Shown: positions 16,666-25,744 of the stretch, one piece after another
How positions within the stretch are numbered: the first letter of the stretch is position 1
Layout of the letters: each line of letters starts with the position of its first letter
Source of the DNA: WQUF01 sp031549885
Lineage (GTDB): Bacteria; Bacillota; Clostridia; Clostridiales; Clostridiaceae
Reading direction: 5' to 3'
Assembly: GCA_031549885.1 (NCBI GenBank)
Contig: JAVBPD010000088.1
Span: 1-30,053 of the forward strand
DNA length: 30,053 nt
Notes under the pieces: generated by a model
Told to the model about the DNA's origin: nothing
The model's input: only the letters and a program-made list of their open reading frames with translations
The model's database searches: none
Position numbers and translations under genes: made by a program

Positions 16666-16694
16666 ATTTTATACTAAACTATAAAACCTTTCAA
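16666..16694 (-). promoter_or_regulatory. Sigma-A promoter of the aldehyde dehydrogenase
   Basis: On the minus strand TTGAAA (forward 16689-16694), a 17-bp spacer and TAAAAT (forward 16666-16671) form a good promoter about 40 bp before the ATG. It lies after the terminator of the upstream redox operon, giving this gene independent expression. Confidence 0.65.
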
Positions 16695-16749
16695 TTCATT
16701 CTAAGCAACTTATTATGAAGTTAATTAAATCTACCTTTATTTATAAAAA

Positions 16750-16782
16750 AAATTTCTAATAGAATAAATCTACTAGAAATTT
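16750..16782 (-). terminator. Terminator of the metVF/hdr/flx operon
   Basis: AAATTTCTA-a-TAGA (16750-16763) pairs with TCTA-c-TAGAAATTT (16769-16782), a 13-bp stem with one mismatch and a 5-nt loop. On the minus strand the hairpin is followed by a T run (A tract at 16745-16749). It lies 5 bp after the last gene of the operon. Confidence 0.88.
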
Positions 16783-16787
16783 CTTTT

Positions 16788-17621
16788 TTAATATTCTGCA
16801 GGCATATCATCAAGCTCTTCTAAGCTAAACACAGGGCCATCTATGCATACATATTTGCGTCCAATATTGCATTTTCCACATTTTCCAACCCCACAGGTCA
16901 TTCTCATCTCAAGTGTTGTTATGATTTTACTCTTTGGAAGCCCCATTTCCATAAGCTTTTGAGAAACAAATTTAATCATAATAGGAGGGCCGCATAAAAT
17001 TGCTACAGTATTATTTAAATCAAAATTCATTTCTCCTACTAAAATATGAGGGAATCCAACTTTTTCATTCCATCCTTCTTCGGCTCTGTCAATTGTTAAA
17101 ACTACATCAGTATCCTTTTTCTTTCTCCACTCACTATATTCGTTAAAATATATGAAATCTTTACTGCTTCTTGCGGCAATTAACATCTGTATCTTTCCAA
17201 AATCGTCTCTGTTTGAGTCGTCAAATATATATGATATAAGCGGCCTTAAAGGAGCAAGTCCAAGTCCTCCTGCAATATATATTAAATCATTACCTTTTAT
17301 TTTATCTATTGGAAATGAATTTCCAAATGGTCCCCTTATCCAAACCTTATCAGAAACTTTTAAAGAATGAACAGCATCAGTTAAAAGCCCAGTTCTCTTT
17401 ATGCTAAGTTCAATAAATTCCTTTTCAAGTGGATTTGAAGCAAACCCAAAAGGTGCCTCACCTATTCCAGGTATGGATAATTCTATAAACTGTCCTGGCA
17501 AAAAATCCATTCTATATCCATCTTCAAATTTCAATTTATATGTTTTAATATCAAGATCTTGAGAAGTTGTCTCTTGTTTAATAGATAAAATTTCTGCTTT
17601 TAATGGTAGATATGGATTCAT
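16788..17621 (-). CDS. flxA: FlxA-type FAD/NAD(P)H oxidoreductase with [2Fe-2S] centre
   Basis: A 277-residue soluble ferredoxin-reductase-like subunit, resembling hydrogenase gamma, PyrK and FlxA. The FAD domain (about 5-105) has 'FLPGQFIEL' and 'APFGFAS' (56-62), where an Ala replaces the Arg usual in this FAD motif. The NAD(P) domain has 'AGGLGLAPLRP' (117-127) and 'LCGPPIMI' (209-216). Four cysteines at 243, 248, 251 and 259 form a C-terminal [2Fe-2S] site. It would pass electrons between NAD(P)H and the iron-sulfur subunits encoded just upstream. The ATG overlaps the preceding stop by 4 nt, with GGAGGTGAT upstream. Last gene of the operon. Family sure, exact partner inferred. Confidence 0.82.
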   Translation of the reverse strand: MNPYLPLKAEILSIKQETTSQDLDIKTYKLKFEDGYRMDFLPGQFIELSIPGIGEAPFGFASNPLEKEFIELSIKRTGLLTDAVHSLKVSDKVWIRGPFGNSFPIDKIKGNDLIYIAGGLGLAPLRPLISYIFDDSNRDDFGKIQMLIAARSSKDFIYFNEYSEWRKKKDTDVVLTIDRAEEGWNEKVGFPHILVGEMNFDLNNTVAILCGPPIMIKFVSQKLMEMGLPKSKIITTLEMRMTCGVGKCGKCNIGRKYVCIDGPVFSLEELDDMPAEY

Positions 17622-18601
17622 TGTTCCATCACCTCCATTATTCCATGAACTATTTTATTAATATTAAGTCCAGCTGGGCAGCTTCTTACACATCTGCCAC
17701 ATCCAGTACAGGCAACACATCCAAAGTTATTTTTAACATAGAGATATTTATGCAAAACTCTTTGACGATATCTTTCTTTTTTAGTCTGCCTTGGATTATG
17801 GCCTGATGCATGAAGGGTAAATTTTCCAAACATGCAGCTATCCCAACGCCTATATCTACAAATATTTTCTCCTTCTTTAACATCCTTAAACTCAAAACAA
17901 TGACAGGTTGGGCAAATATATGTGCACAAACCACAGCCTTGGCATGTTTCTGATATTTTCTCCCAATCAACCTTATTAAATAATTCTGTTTCAGTATGAT
18001 CATCTATAGAAAGAGTTTCTTTCTTTAAAAATTCTGGAGCTTCTTTATTTTCAAAATCCTTAAGATCCTCTATAAATTTTGAAAAATATTCCCTTCCCTT
18101 TTCTGAAACATATAAAACCTCATAGTTTTCTCCATCTTTATTTAAAAATAAATCGCATTTATTAGAGTATTTCATATTTGTTTCTCTTTCATCGCAAAAG
18201 CATCCAGGTTTTTTAGAATGGCATCCAACTCCTATAAGCAAAGTATTTTTAAGATTTTCGTTAAAAAATGGATCAACATATTTTCCCTTTGTAAAAACCT
18301 GCTCCAAAACATAGAGCCCTTCTAAATCACAAGGTCTAATTCCAAATATAACTACGCCTTCATCTTTTTTGTTCATTACAGCTTCATCTTTTTTAAATTC
18401 AATAATTTTCTCAACTCTTGGGAATAAAAATTCCTTAGGTGATTTATAAGCTATTTCATCTCCAAAAAGTATATCATCTACATTTTTTACATCTAAAAAA
18501 TCAACAGTTTTTCCATTTTGCACCTGAGCTATTAATTTTTTATCGCTCATTATAGCTTCTAAAATTTCTAATAATTTTGACTTTTCTATAGAAATACTCA
18601 T
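17618..18601 (-). CDS. Hydrogenase-beta/AsrA-like 4Fe-4S electron-transfer subunit (FlxB type)
   Basis: A 327-residue iron-sulfur protein like sulfhydrogenase/hydrogenase beta and anaerobic sulfite reductase A. The N-terminal part has 'VVIFGIRPCDLEGL' (about 83-96) and a 'GCHSKKPGCFCDERE' region that may hold an extra cluster. Two C-terminal 4Fe-4S motifs follow: 'CQGCGLCTYICPTCHC' (220-234) and 'CVACTGCGRCVRSCP' (295-309). Between them is the conserved 'RYRRWDSCMFGKFTLHASGHNPR'-type segment of this family. Paired with the FlxA-type protein encoded next, it forms the electron path from NAD(P)H. Its ATG overlaps the previous stop (TAATG), and AGGAGGTGA lies upstream. Confidence 0.8.
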   Translation of the reverse strand: MSISIEKSKLLEILEAIMSDKKLIAQVQNGKTVDFLDVKNVDDILFGDEIAYKSPKEFLFPRVEKIIEFKKDEAVMNKKDEGVVIFGIRPCDLEGLYVLEQVFTKGKYVDPFFNENLKNTLLIGVGCHSKKPGCFCDERETNMKYSNKCDLFLNKDGENYEVLYVSEKGREYFSKFIEDLKDFENKEAPEFLKKETLSIDDHTETELFNKVDWEKISETCQGCGLCTYICPTCHCFEFKDVKEGENICRYRRWDSCMFGKFTLHASGHNPRQTKKERYRQRVLHKYLYVKNNFGCVACTGCGRCVRSCPAGLNINKIVHGIMEVMEQ

Positions 18602-19464
18602 TACTTATCACCTCCTAAGAATCCCACTTCTCTATCTTCAAAAGCATAAGTTGTCATGGCAGGTCTTTTATTAAGATCCATTCCTGCATTAAATCCGTAG
18701 GTATCAGAAATAAAATTAGTGACTTCCTTTATAAGATATCTAATATTTACTGAAGAAGCACAAGCAGCTTCACAAGAACCACATTCTGTGCACCTTCCAG
18801 ATAAATGCATGGCCCTACCTAAATGAAACATCATCTTTGTGCCATAATCCGCTGCTTGCTCTACAACTTTAGGTTGCCATTGTGGCATATCCTTTTCAAT
18901 AAAGCATGTTTTACAATAGCATCCATAACAAGCCTGCCTGCATGAAAAGCAAAGTATGCATTTATCTATTTCCTTTTGAAATCTCTCTAAATTCTTTTCT
19001 AAATCTACACTTTGTATTTTTCTATCTTCTATCTTAATATCCTTTAATCTCTCATCTTCTATATGAACATTAGAAATTGGTGGAATTCTCACGCTGCAAT
19101 CAAAACAACCTGGGCGAGAATTTCCTTCAGAGTCCACCATTCCTAAACAATCCATACCTATTATATAGATATCATCCCTTTTTAACTGACCTTCAATAAC
19201 ATATTGTACAATAGCACGCACATCACAAGGTTTTGCTATTATTCCAACTTTCCCTTTCTTCTCTAAAAGGTATGGAGCAAGATGTTGATAACACCTATTA
19301 CCCCATTCAATTTTTTCTACTTCATCTGTAGTTTTTACAAAATAAGGTATTAAAGAATCGTCAATATCTCCTCTTCTATAAGCTAAAATAACATCTACAG
19401 TTTTATTTTCTAAAATATCTTTACAAATATCTTTTAATTGTTTATTTATAACTTCATAGCTCAT
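18601..19464 (-). CDS. F420-hydrogenase-beta-like 4Fe-4S protein (FlxC type)
   Basis: A 287-residue protein whose first 125 residues resemble the FrhB/FdhB-like N-terminal domain ('VGIIAKPCDVRAIV', 'IYIIGMDCLGMV', then 'GCFDCSVR'). A cysteine-rich stretch 'CILCFSCRQACYGCYCKTC' (169-187) and a ferredoxin-type 'CTECGSCEAAC' (225-235) with 'SSVNIRYLI' follow. It probably relays electrons between the FlxA/B pair and MvhD/HdrA. It overlaps mvhD by 4 nt (ATGA). Assignment as FlxC rests on its position next to an MvhD/FlxD gene and a FlxA-type gene. A different iron-sulfur relay role is possible. Confidence 0.75.
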   Translation of the reverse strand: MSYEVINKQLKDICKDILENKTVDVILAYRRGDIDDSLIPYFVKTTDEVEKIEWGNRCYQHLAPYLLEKKGKVGIIAKPCDVRAIVQYVIEGQLKRDDIYIIGMDCLGMVDSEGNSRPGCFDCSVRIPPISNVHIEDERLKDIKIEDRKIQSVDLEKNLERFQKEIDKCILCFSCRQACYGCYCKTCFIEKDMPQWQPKVVEQAADYGTKMMFHLGRAMHLSGRCTECGSCEAACASSVNIRYLIKEVTNFISDTYGFNAGMDLNKRPAMTTYAFEDREVGFLGGDK

Positions 19465-19919
19465 TTTACCGCCCCCATTTCCTCATCCCTATTTAAAATT
19501 TTATTGGGGCCTGCGCTTTTTACCTTTTCTGTAACTTCCCTAATAACTTCTGCAAACCTTCCTCCTTCTGAGGCAGAAACCCAAGTGAATTGAACCCTTT
19601 CAGGATCAATTCCAGCAGTAGTCAAGAGTTTCTTTAAAACTGTAAATCTTCTTCTTGCATATAAATTTCCAGATAAATAGTGACAATCTCCAGGATGGCA
19701 TCCTGAAACCATTACTCCATCTGCCCCACTTGTTAATGCTTTTATTATATATAAAGGGTTTATTCTTCCAGAACAAGGCACTCTTATAACCCTTATATTA
19801 GGTGGATATTGCAATCTGCTTGTGCCTGCTAAATCTGCCCCAGCATAGCTACACCAATTGCAAAGAAAGGCTATGATTTTAGGTTCTTTGGTTAACTCTT
19901 CATTTTTAACTGTTGCCAC
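19461..19919 (-). CDS. mvhD: MvhD/FlxD-type [2Fe-2S] electron-transfer protein
   Basis: A 152-residue small iron-sulfur protein of the MvhD family, the adaptor that delivers electrons into HdrA. Conserved cysteines are in 'FLCNWCSYAGAD' (about 18-29), 'RVPCSGRINP' (about 46-55) and 'VSGCHPGDCHY' (about 71-81), the expected [2Fe-2S] pattern. The start is a GTG at 19919, with an AGGGGGG 10 nt upstream. No other start fits better. It follows hdrA by 17 nt and overlaps the next gene, so it sits exactly between HdrA and the FlxABC-like module, as its adaptor role predicts. Confidence 0.9.
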   Translation of the reverse strand: MATVKNEELTKEPKIIAFLCNWCSYAGADLAGTSRLQYPPNIRVIRVPCSGRINPLYIIKALTSGADGVMVSGCHPGDCHYLSGNLYARRRFTVLKKLLTTAGIDPERVQFTWVSASEGGRFAEVIREVTEKVKSAGPNKILNRDEEMGAVK

Positions 19920-19936
19920 GTTTTGTGTACCCCCCT

Positions 19937-22900
19937 TTAAAATAATGCTGCTTCCCCAAGTAAATATTCTATTTCAGTAATTATTTGTTTATCAGAGAAT
20001 CCATTTACATCTATTGCACCGCATCTACAAGCAGCAGAGCATGTTCCACATCCTTTACAAAGCACTTCATTTACTACAGCTCTTCTTACAAAACCATTTC
20101 TCACTGGTACATCCTTAACTTCTATTGCTTTATAAGCACATACCTTTTCACAATCTCCACAAGCAACACATAAATTGCTATCAACTTGTGCAATGGTTCC
20201 TTCTGTTTCAAGCTGATCCTTTGATATAATAGTTGCAGCTCTACCTGCAGCTGCTTTAGCTTGAATAATGCTCTCTTTTAAGTTTTTAGGTGCATGAGCA
20301 AGTCCGCATACAAAAACACCTTCAGTTGCAAAATCCACAGGTCTTAATTTAACATGTGCTTCAAGGAAAAATCCCTCTTGATTTAGTGGCACTTTAAGCA
20401 TTTGTGCAACCTCTACATTTTCCTCTATATTTGTAACTATAGCTGAGCTTAATATAACTTTATCAGCTTTTATTGATATATTATTACCCAATATTGGTTC
20501 ATAAGCCTTTACAATTAATTCTCCATCTTCATTTATAACTTCTGGTTTTCTATCTACATCATATCTTACAAATGTTATACCTTTTTTCCTAGCTTCTTTA
20601 TAACTTAATTCATTTAATCCATATGTCCTAATTTCTCTATAAAGAATAGTTACATTGATATCCTTATTTTTCTCCTTTAAAAGAATAGCGTTCTTTACAG
20701 CTTCATTACAACATACTCTGCTACAATAATTCCTCTCTCCTTCTCTAGAACCAACGCATTGAATCATCACTACATCTTTTACATCTTTAAAGTTTTCAAA
20801 GTTATCTTTTGAATCTTTTTCAAATTCAAGCATTGTAGATATGCGTTTATCTGTGCCATATAAATATTCATCAGGTTTTCTCTCTAGAGCACCTGTTGCA
20901 ATAATAGCTACTCCATGAGTTATATCCTTTACTTCATCTTTAGTTTGAATTTTTGTTTCATAATTTCCAACATATCCATCAATAGCTTTAATTTTAGAAT
21001 TTAAATATACATTTATTAAACGATTTGAATTTACCTCATCTATCATTTTGTTTATATATGGAGATGTAAGACGTCTTAAATTAGTAGTAGTTACATTTAA
21101 AGCATTCCCACCTAATTTATCTGTCTTTTCAACTAAATGAACTGGATATCCCATTTTGGCAATTTCAAGAGCAGAAGCCATACCTGCTACTCCTCCACCT
21201 ATTACAAGAGCAGCCTTATCAACATCGATTTTCTTTCTTGTTAATTGCTTAGCATAAGTCACTTTACCTACAGCCATTCTAACTAATTCTTTAGCTTTAA
21301 ATGTTGCATCATTAAATCTATCCATATGAACCCAAGAGCATTGATCTCTAATGTTTGCCATTGCAAATAAATAAGGATTTAACCCTGCTTTTACCATTAC
21401 AGCTTGGAAAAGCGGTTCATGAGTTCTAGGTGTACAAGATGCCACAACAACCCTATTTAATCCATACTCAGCAATTTTATCGGCAATTATCTTCTGAGAA
21501 TCCACTGAACATGTGTATAAGAATTGCTCTGCAAATTCTACAAAAGGCAAGGTTTTAGCATATTCAACTGTTTCCTTTATGCTTAAATAACCACCAATAT
21601 TAACACCACAATGACATATGAAAACTCCTATTTTAATTGGCTCCTTAGAAATATCTCGCATAGGCACCACAGGCTCTTCTTTAAAGAACTCTTTATAGTC
21701 ACTGTATAAATCAATATCTTTTAATTTTGCCATTTTCACAGCAGATGCAGCAGCTGCACTTGCTTCAATTACTGTTTCTGGAATATCTTTAGGTCCTGCT
21801 GCTACTCCACAAGCATATATACCTTCTTTTGAAGTTTGTGGATAATTTAATTCATTAGACCAAATAAATCCATATTTATCAGTTTTAATTCCAATTTTGT
21901 TATATAAATCTACATTCTTTTCATTTGGGTTCATCCCCACAGAAAGCACAACCATATCGTAATTTAAAGTCTTTTGTGTTCCATCTTCTTGTGCATATTT
22001 AACTAAAAGCTGGCCATCTTCATCTCTTTCAACAGTAGATATCCTGCTTCTTACAAAATTAATATTATATTTTGATTTAGCAGAATCAATATATTTGTCA
22101 AAATCTTTTCCAAAGGCTCTCATATCCATAAAGAATATATCAATATCCTTAACTGTGGTTAAATGCTCTTTAGTGATCATGGCTTCTTTTATTGCATACA
22201 TGCAGCATACAGATGAACAGTAATCCTTATTGCATTGACTATCCCTTGAACCAACGCATTGCACAAATGCAATTCTCTCAGGAGGTTTACCATCAGAAGG
22301 CCTTTGAACATGTCCTGCATAAGGCCCGCCTGCTGAAAGTATTCTCTCATATTCAAGGCTTGTAACTACATCCTTATATCTTTCATATCCAAACTCAGGT
22401 GGTATATCTTTTGTTGTGTCATAACCTGAAGACATTATTACAGCACTTACAGGTATTTCCATTACAGACCCCATTTGATCGTGGCAAATAGCTTTGGATT
22501 GACAAGCTTCTTCGCACATTCTGCATTCACAACAAACGGAACAATCAACACATCTATGTGCTTCGTTTAAAGCTTCTTCCTTTGAGAAACCTAATTCAAC
22601 TTCGTCAAAGCTAGTCTTCCTTCTTTCAAGGTCAATCATAGGAAGCTTTCTTCTCTCTTCTTTTTTAAAATTCTTAAGTTCTATTTCTTCAATATTTGTT
22701 TGTGGCAAGATAAATGGCTCAATAGGTAAATTTTTACCTTCTAAATAATTCATTATTGCATTAGCTGCTTTATTTCCATCTGCTACTGCTTCTATCATAG
22801 TAGCAGGTCCTCTTAAGCAGTCACCCCCAGAAAACACACCTTCAATGCCAGTTTTCATGGTATCTTTATCGCAAACAACAATGCCTTTTTTGTCAAATAC

Positions 22901-24403
22901 ATCAATACCTGCTTCAACTGTGCTTAAGCTATCTGTAAACTGCCCTATGGATCTTATAATACAATCAGCTTCAATTATAAATTCAGAACCCTCAATTGGC
23001 TCAGGACGCCTTCTTCCTGAAGAGTCAAGCTTTCCAAGTTTATTTTTTAAACATTTAAGCCCTGTTACTTTCCCATCTTCTTCAATAACCTCTACAGGTG
23101 TTATTAAATATAAGAAATTAACTCCCTCTTCCATAGCATGATCAATTTCCCAAGGATTTGCAGGCATTTCATCTCTAGTCCTTCTATATAAAACTGTAAC
23201 ATCTGCACCTAATCTTACTGAAGATCTAGCTGCATCCATTGCCACATTTCCGCCACCAATAACTAAAACTTTTTTACCTGGAGCGGTTTTATTTCCAAGA
23301 TTTAAATCCTTTAAAAACTCTACAGAAGAAATTACTCCCTTTAAATCTTCTCCTGGAATATTTAATCTCATATCTTTATGAGCACCGATGGCTAAAAATA
23401 CAGCTTTAAATCCTTCTTCTTTAATGTCTTCAAGGGTAAAATCTCTGCCAATTTTTTTATTTAGCCTTATTTCTACGCCCATATCTTCAATTAATTTTAT
23501 TTCTTCAGATAAAACATCTTTATTAAGCCTATAATCTGGGATACCAACCTTTAACATACCACCTGGTACAGGAAGTGCTTCAAAAATAGTAACTTTATAC
23601 CCTTCTATGGCAAGCTTATATGCGCAATTTAAGCCTGCTGGGCCTGCTCCAATAATTGCCACTTTTGTATCTTTAGGCTCACCTTTAATATTAATTCCTT
23701 TCATCTTTCCAGCTTTTTTCACTTCATCTACCACAAAGCGCTTAATTGCTGCAATAGAAATAGGTTCCTCCACAAGCCTTCTTGTGCAATTTTCTTCACA
23801 AGGATGAAGGCAAATGCGACCTAAAACATCTGCAAAAGGTGTTGTACGCCTGATAACATCTAAAGCTTCTTCATATCTTTCTTCTCCTGCAAGTGTAATA
23901 TATCCATGAGCATCTAAATGCGCAGGGCATCTAAACTTACAAGGCGATGTCCCTTTTTTATCGATAATAACTTTATTGGGTACAGCTTGAGCAAAAGGTT
24001 TGTAAATAGCCTTTCTTTCTCCCATGCCCATATCAAATTCACTTTTCTTTTTAACAGGGCAGACTTCGATACAATCATTACATCCTTTGCAAAGATCCTC
24101 ATCTATATATTTAGGTTTTTTCTTTATGACAGCTGTAAAATCAGGTGCTTCACCTTTTATTTCTACGATTTCACTACTAGTAAAAGTTTTTACTAAAGGA
24201 TGATTAAATGTTGATGTAACTTTTGGTGCCAAAATACAAGCAGAGCAATCGTTTGTTGGAAATGTTTTATCAAGCTGAGCCATTCTACCGCCGATACTAG
24301 GTGAATTTTCCACTAAAAATACAGGTACACCCATTTCGGCTAAATCATAAGATGCTTGAATGCCTGCTATTCCGCCCCCGACAATAAGTACTGGTTTTTT
24401 CAT
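19937..24403 (-). CDS. hdrA: Tandem HdrA with GltD-like NAD(P)H oxidoreductase insertion
   Basis: A 1488-residue protein, more than twice the usual HdrA (about 650). Order: an HdrA FAD loop 'GGGIAGIQAS' (9-18); HdrA cysteine region 'NDCSACILAPK' (51-61); a 4Fe-4S motif (105-115); a GltD/DPYD-like insertion (about 155-570) with its cysteine-rich N-part ('CKFRCPAHL', 'CLHPCEENC'), FAD loop 'GAGPAG' (252-257) and NAD(P)H loop 'GGGNVAMDAA' (383-392). Then come a cysteine-rich motif (618-640), the rest of the first HdrA with 'CVGSR' and 'YCSSVCC' (716-734), and a complete second HdrA (about 921-1488). The second HdrA has 'ICHCG', FAD loop 'GGGVAG' (1069-1074), 'CVGSR', 'YCSRVCC' and two C-terminal 4Fe-4S motifs (1412-1421, 1449-1459). 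Three flavin sites and one pyridine-nucleotide site are expected. AAGGAGG precedes the ATG. Confidence 0.9.
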   Translation of the reverse strand: MKKPVLIVGGGIAGIQASYDLAEMGVPVFLVENSPSIGGRMAQLDKTFPTNDCSACILAPKVTSTFNHPLVKTFTSSEIVEIKGEAPDFTAVIKKKPKYIDEDLCKGCNDCIEVCPVKKKSEFDMGMGERKAIYKPFAQAVPNKVIIDKKGTSPCKFRCPAHLDAHGYITLAGEERYEEALDVIRRTTPFADVLGRICLHPCEENCTRRLVEEPISIAAIKRFVVDEVKKAGKMKGINIKGEPKDTKVAIIGAGPAGLNCAYKLAIEGYKVTIFEALPVPGGMLKVGIPDYRLNKDVLSEEIKLIEDMGVEIRLNKKIGRDFTLEDIKEEGFKAVFLAIGAHKDMRLNIPGEDLKGVISSVEFLKDLNLGNKTAPGKKVLVIGGGNVAMDAARSSVRLGADVTVLYRRTRDEMPANPWEIDHAMEEGVNFLYLITPVEVIEEDGKVTGLKCLKNKLGKLDSSGRRRPEPIEGSEFIIEADCIIRSIGQFTDSLSTVEAGIDVFDKKGIVVCDKDTMKTGIEGVFSGGDCLRGPATMIEAVADGNKAANAIMNYLEGKNLPIEPFILPQTNIEEIELKNFKKEERRKLPMIDLERRKTSFDEVELGFSKEEALNEAHRCVDCSVCCECRMCEEACQSKAICHDQMGSVMEIPVSAVIMSSGYDTTKDIPPEFGYERYKDVVTSLEYERILSAGGPYAGHVQRPSDGKPPERIAFVQCVGSRDSQCNKDYCSSVCCMYAIKEAMITKEHLTTVKDIDIFFMDMRAFGKDFDKYIDSAKSKYNINFVRSRISTVERDEDGQLLVKYAQEDGTQKTLNYDMVVLSVGMNPNEKNVDLYNKIGIKTDKYGFIWSNELNYPQTSKEGIYACGVAAGPKDIPETVIEASAAAASAVKMAKLKDIDLYSDYKEFFKEEPVVPMRDISKEPIKIGVFICHCGVNIGGYLSIKETVEYAKTLPFVEFAEQFLYTCSVDSQKIIADKIAEYGLNRVVVASCTPRTHEPLFQAVMVKAGLNPYLFAMANIRDQCSWVHMDRFNDATFKAKELVRMAVGKVTYAKQLTRKKIDVDKAALVIGGGVAGMASALEIAKMGYPVHLVEKTDKLGGNALNVTTTNLRRLTSPYINKMIDEVNSNRLINVYLNSKIKAIDGYVGNYETKIQTKDEVKDITHGVAIIATGALERKPDEYLYGTDKRISTMLEFEKDSKDNFENFKDVKDVVMIQCVGSREGERNYCSRVCCNEAVKNAILLKEKNKDINVTILYREIRTYGLNELSYKEARKKGITFVRYDVDRKPEVINEDGELIVKAYEPILGNNISIKADKVILSSAIVTNIEENVEVAQMLKVPLNQEGFFLEAHVKLRPVDFATEGVFVCGLAHAPKNLKESIIQAKAAAGRAATIISKDQLETEGTIAQVDSNLCVACGDCEKVCAYKAIEVKDVPVRNGFVRRAVVNEVLCKGCGTCSAACRCGAIDVNGFSDKQIITEIEYLLGEAALF

Positions 24404-24421
24404 ATTTGGGCCTCCTTAACA

Positions 24422-24805
24422 TCAAATTGTCTTGCTAATAGCTTCTTTAACTTTAGCAAGCCTATCTTTTCTTAACTCTAAATCACATTTTTCAACTTCT
24501 GTTGCAAGAGATAGAGGAGCAATTCCTTCCTCCACAGCTATTTCCCTTAAGGATCGTATTACATCAGCAAAACGAACATCTTGTGGGCAATGGCATACAC
24601 ATGCATGGCATTGGTTACATTTCCAAATCTCTCCTGAAGTTAATACATCTTCTTCGTTAAGTAAAATCTTCCTCATGATCTTTCTTGGATTATAACTATC
24701 ATCTATTTCACTTACAGGGCAACCAGCAGTACAAGAACCACATAAAAAGCAATTTAGCACCCTAGCTCCTCCTGGAGTATTATATACCTTATTTTTAAAA
24801 CTCAT
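24422..24805 (-). CDS. hdrC: HdrC-like 4Fe-4S protein
   Basis: A 127-residue protein with two ferredoxin-type motifs, 'CFLCGSCTAGCP' (19-30) and 'CNQCHACVCHCP' (63-74, with an extra Cys at 71). This is the HdrC pattern that carries electrons from HdrA towards the substrate-reducing subunit. The start is ATG 24805, with AGGAGG eight bases before it. A longer in-frame start at 24889 would overlap the end of metF and has no ribosome binding site. No membrane segment is present, unlike the membrane-bound QmoC/DsrM relatives. The usual partner HdrB is absent from the operon, so its acceptor may be MetV/MetF, encoded just upstream. Confidence 0.88.
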   Translation of the reverse strand: MSFKNKVYNTPGGARVLNCFLCGSCTAGCPVSEIDDSYNPRKIMRKILLNEEDVLTSGEIWKCNQCHACVCHCPQDVRFADVIRSLREIAVEEGIAPLSLATEVEKCDLELRKDRLAKVKEAISKTI

Positions 24806-24825
24806 TAAAAATACCTCCTGTTTTT

Positions 24826-25734
24826 TTACAGTTTTGGTCTTGGCAAAAAGCCTGCTTTTTCTACAATTGTAGGAACGATACTTTCCCAACCTACTGCCAT
24901 AATGTGTATTCCACTTACACCCTTAATTTTTCTTAAATTATCAATAAATTCAAGAGCCATTTCAATGCCCATAGCTTCTTTATTCTCAGCCTTTGCCATT
25001 CTCGTAACTAATTCATCTGGAACATCCATTCCTGGAACTAATTGAGTCATTTGTATTGATTTAAGAGATTTATTTACCAAAATCCCAGCTTCTATATATG
25101 CTCTTTCATGTATACCTAAGCTCCTGACTTTTTCCATCCATCTATCAAATCTCTCTAAATCATAAATAGCTTGAGTTTGAATAAACTGCGCTCCTGCATC
25201 AATCTTTTTTTCCAGTCTAATTAATTGGAGTTCTTCTGGATCTGCAAAAGGATTAGCTGTTGCGCCAACAAAAAACTTAGGTGGAGCTTTACATTTTGAA
25301 CCACTCATAAAAATTCCTTCATCTTGAAGCCTTCTAATACCTTTTATAAGCTGTATAGAATCTATATCATAAACATTTTTTGATTGAGGGTTATTACCAA
25401 AGGTTTGATGGTCTCCGGATAAACACAAAAGATTTTTAAGCCCTAAAGCATAGGCTCCAAGCAAATCGCTTTGAATAGCTATTCTATTTCTATCCCTACA
25501 TGTCATTTGAAGAACAGCTTCAACACCTTCTGTTTGAGAGATAACAGATGCAGCAATACTTGACATTCTTACTATTGCAGTTTGATTATCAGTTACATTA
25601 GCAGCATCAACAAAATCCTTAATTTCTTCTGCCTTTTTTCTAACGGTTTCAGCATCTGAAGTCATAGGAGGGCCTATTTCTGCAGTAACCACAAACTTTC
25701 CTTCTTCAAACATTTTTTGTAAATTGCTTTTCAT
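24826..25734 (-). CDS. metF: 5,10-Methylenetetrahydrofolate reductase, MetF
   Basis: A 302-residue TIM-barrel flavoprotein reducing methylene-THF to methyl-THF, a step of the methyl branch of the Wood-Ljungdahl pathway and of methionine synthesis. The N-terminal 'VVTAEIGPP' carries the catalytic Glu. Also present are 'ANVTDNQTA', 'GLKNLLCLSGDHQTFGNNPQ' and 'GAQFIQTQAIYDLE', all typical. It is MetF only, with no fused C-terminal domain. The MetV partner is the preceding gene, 10 nt away. The ribosome binding site is GGGGGAG close to the ATG. The adjoining HdrC/HdrA genes indicate the Hdr-linked (Moorella-like) type, which draws electrons from the complex and not directly from NADH. Confidence 0.96.
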   Translation of the reverse strand: MKSNLQKMFEEGKFVVTAEIGPPMTSDAETVRKKAEEIKDFVDAANVTDNQTAIVRMSSIAASVISQTEGVEAVLQMTCRDRNRIAIQSDLLGAYALGLKNLLCLSGDHQTFGNNPQSKNVYDIDSIQLIKGIRRLQDEGIFMSGSKCKAPPKFFVGATANPFADPEELQLIRLEKKIDAGAQFIQTQAIYDLERFDRWMEKVRSLGIHERAYIEAGILVNKSLKSIQMTQLVPGMDVPDELVTRMAKAENKEAMGIEMALEFIDNLRKIKGVSGIHIMAVGWESIVPTIVEKAGFLPRPKL

Positions 25735-25744
25735 AAACTCCCCC

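Noticed and set aside
24806..24889. Longer HdrC start at 24889
   Set aside because: It would overlap metF by 64 nt and has no ribosome binding site, whereas ATG 24805 has an ideally spaced AGGAGG.
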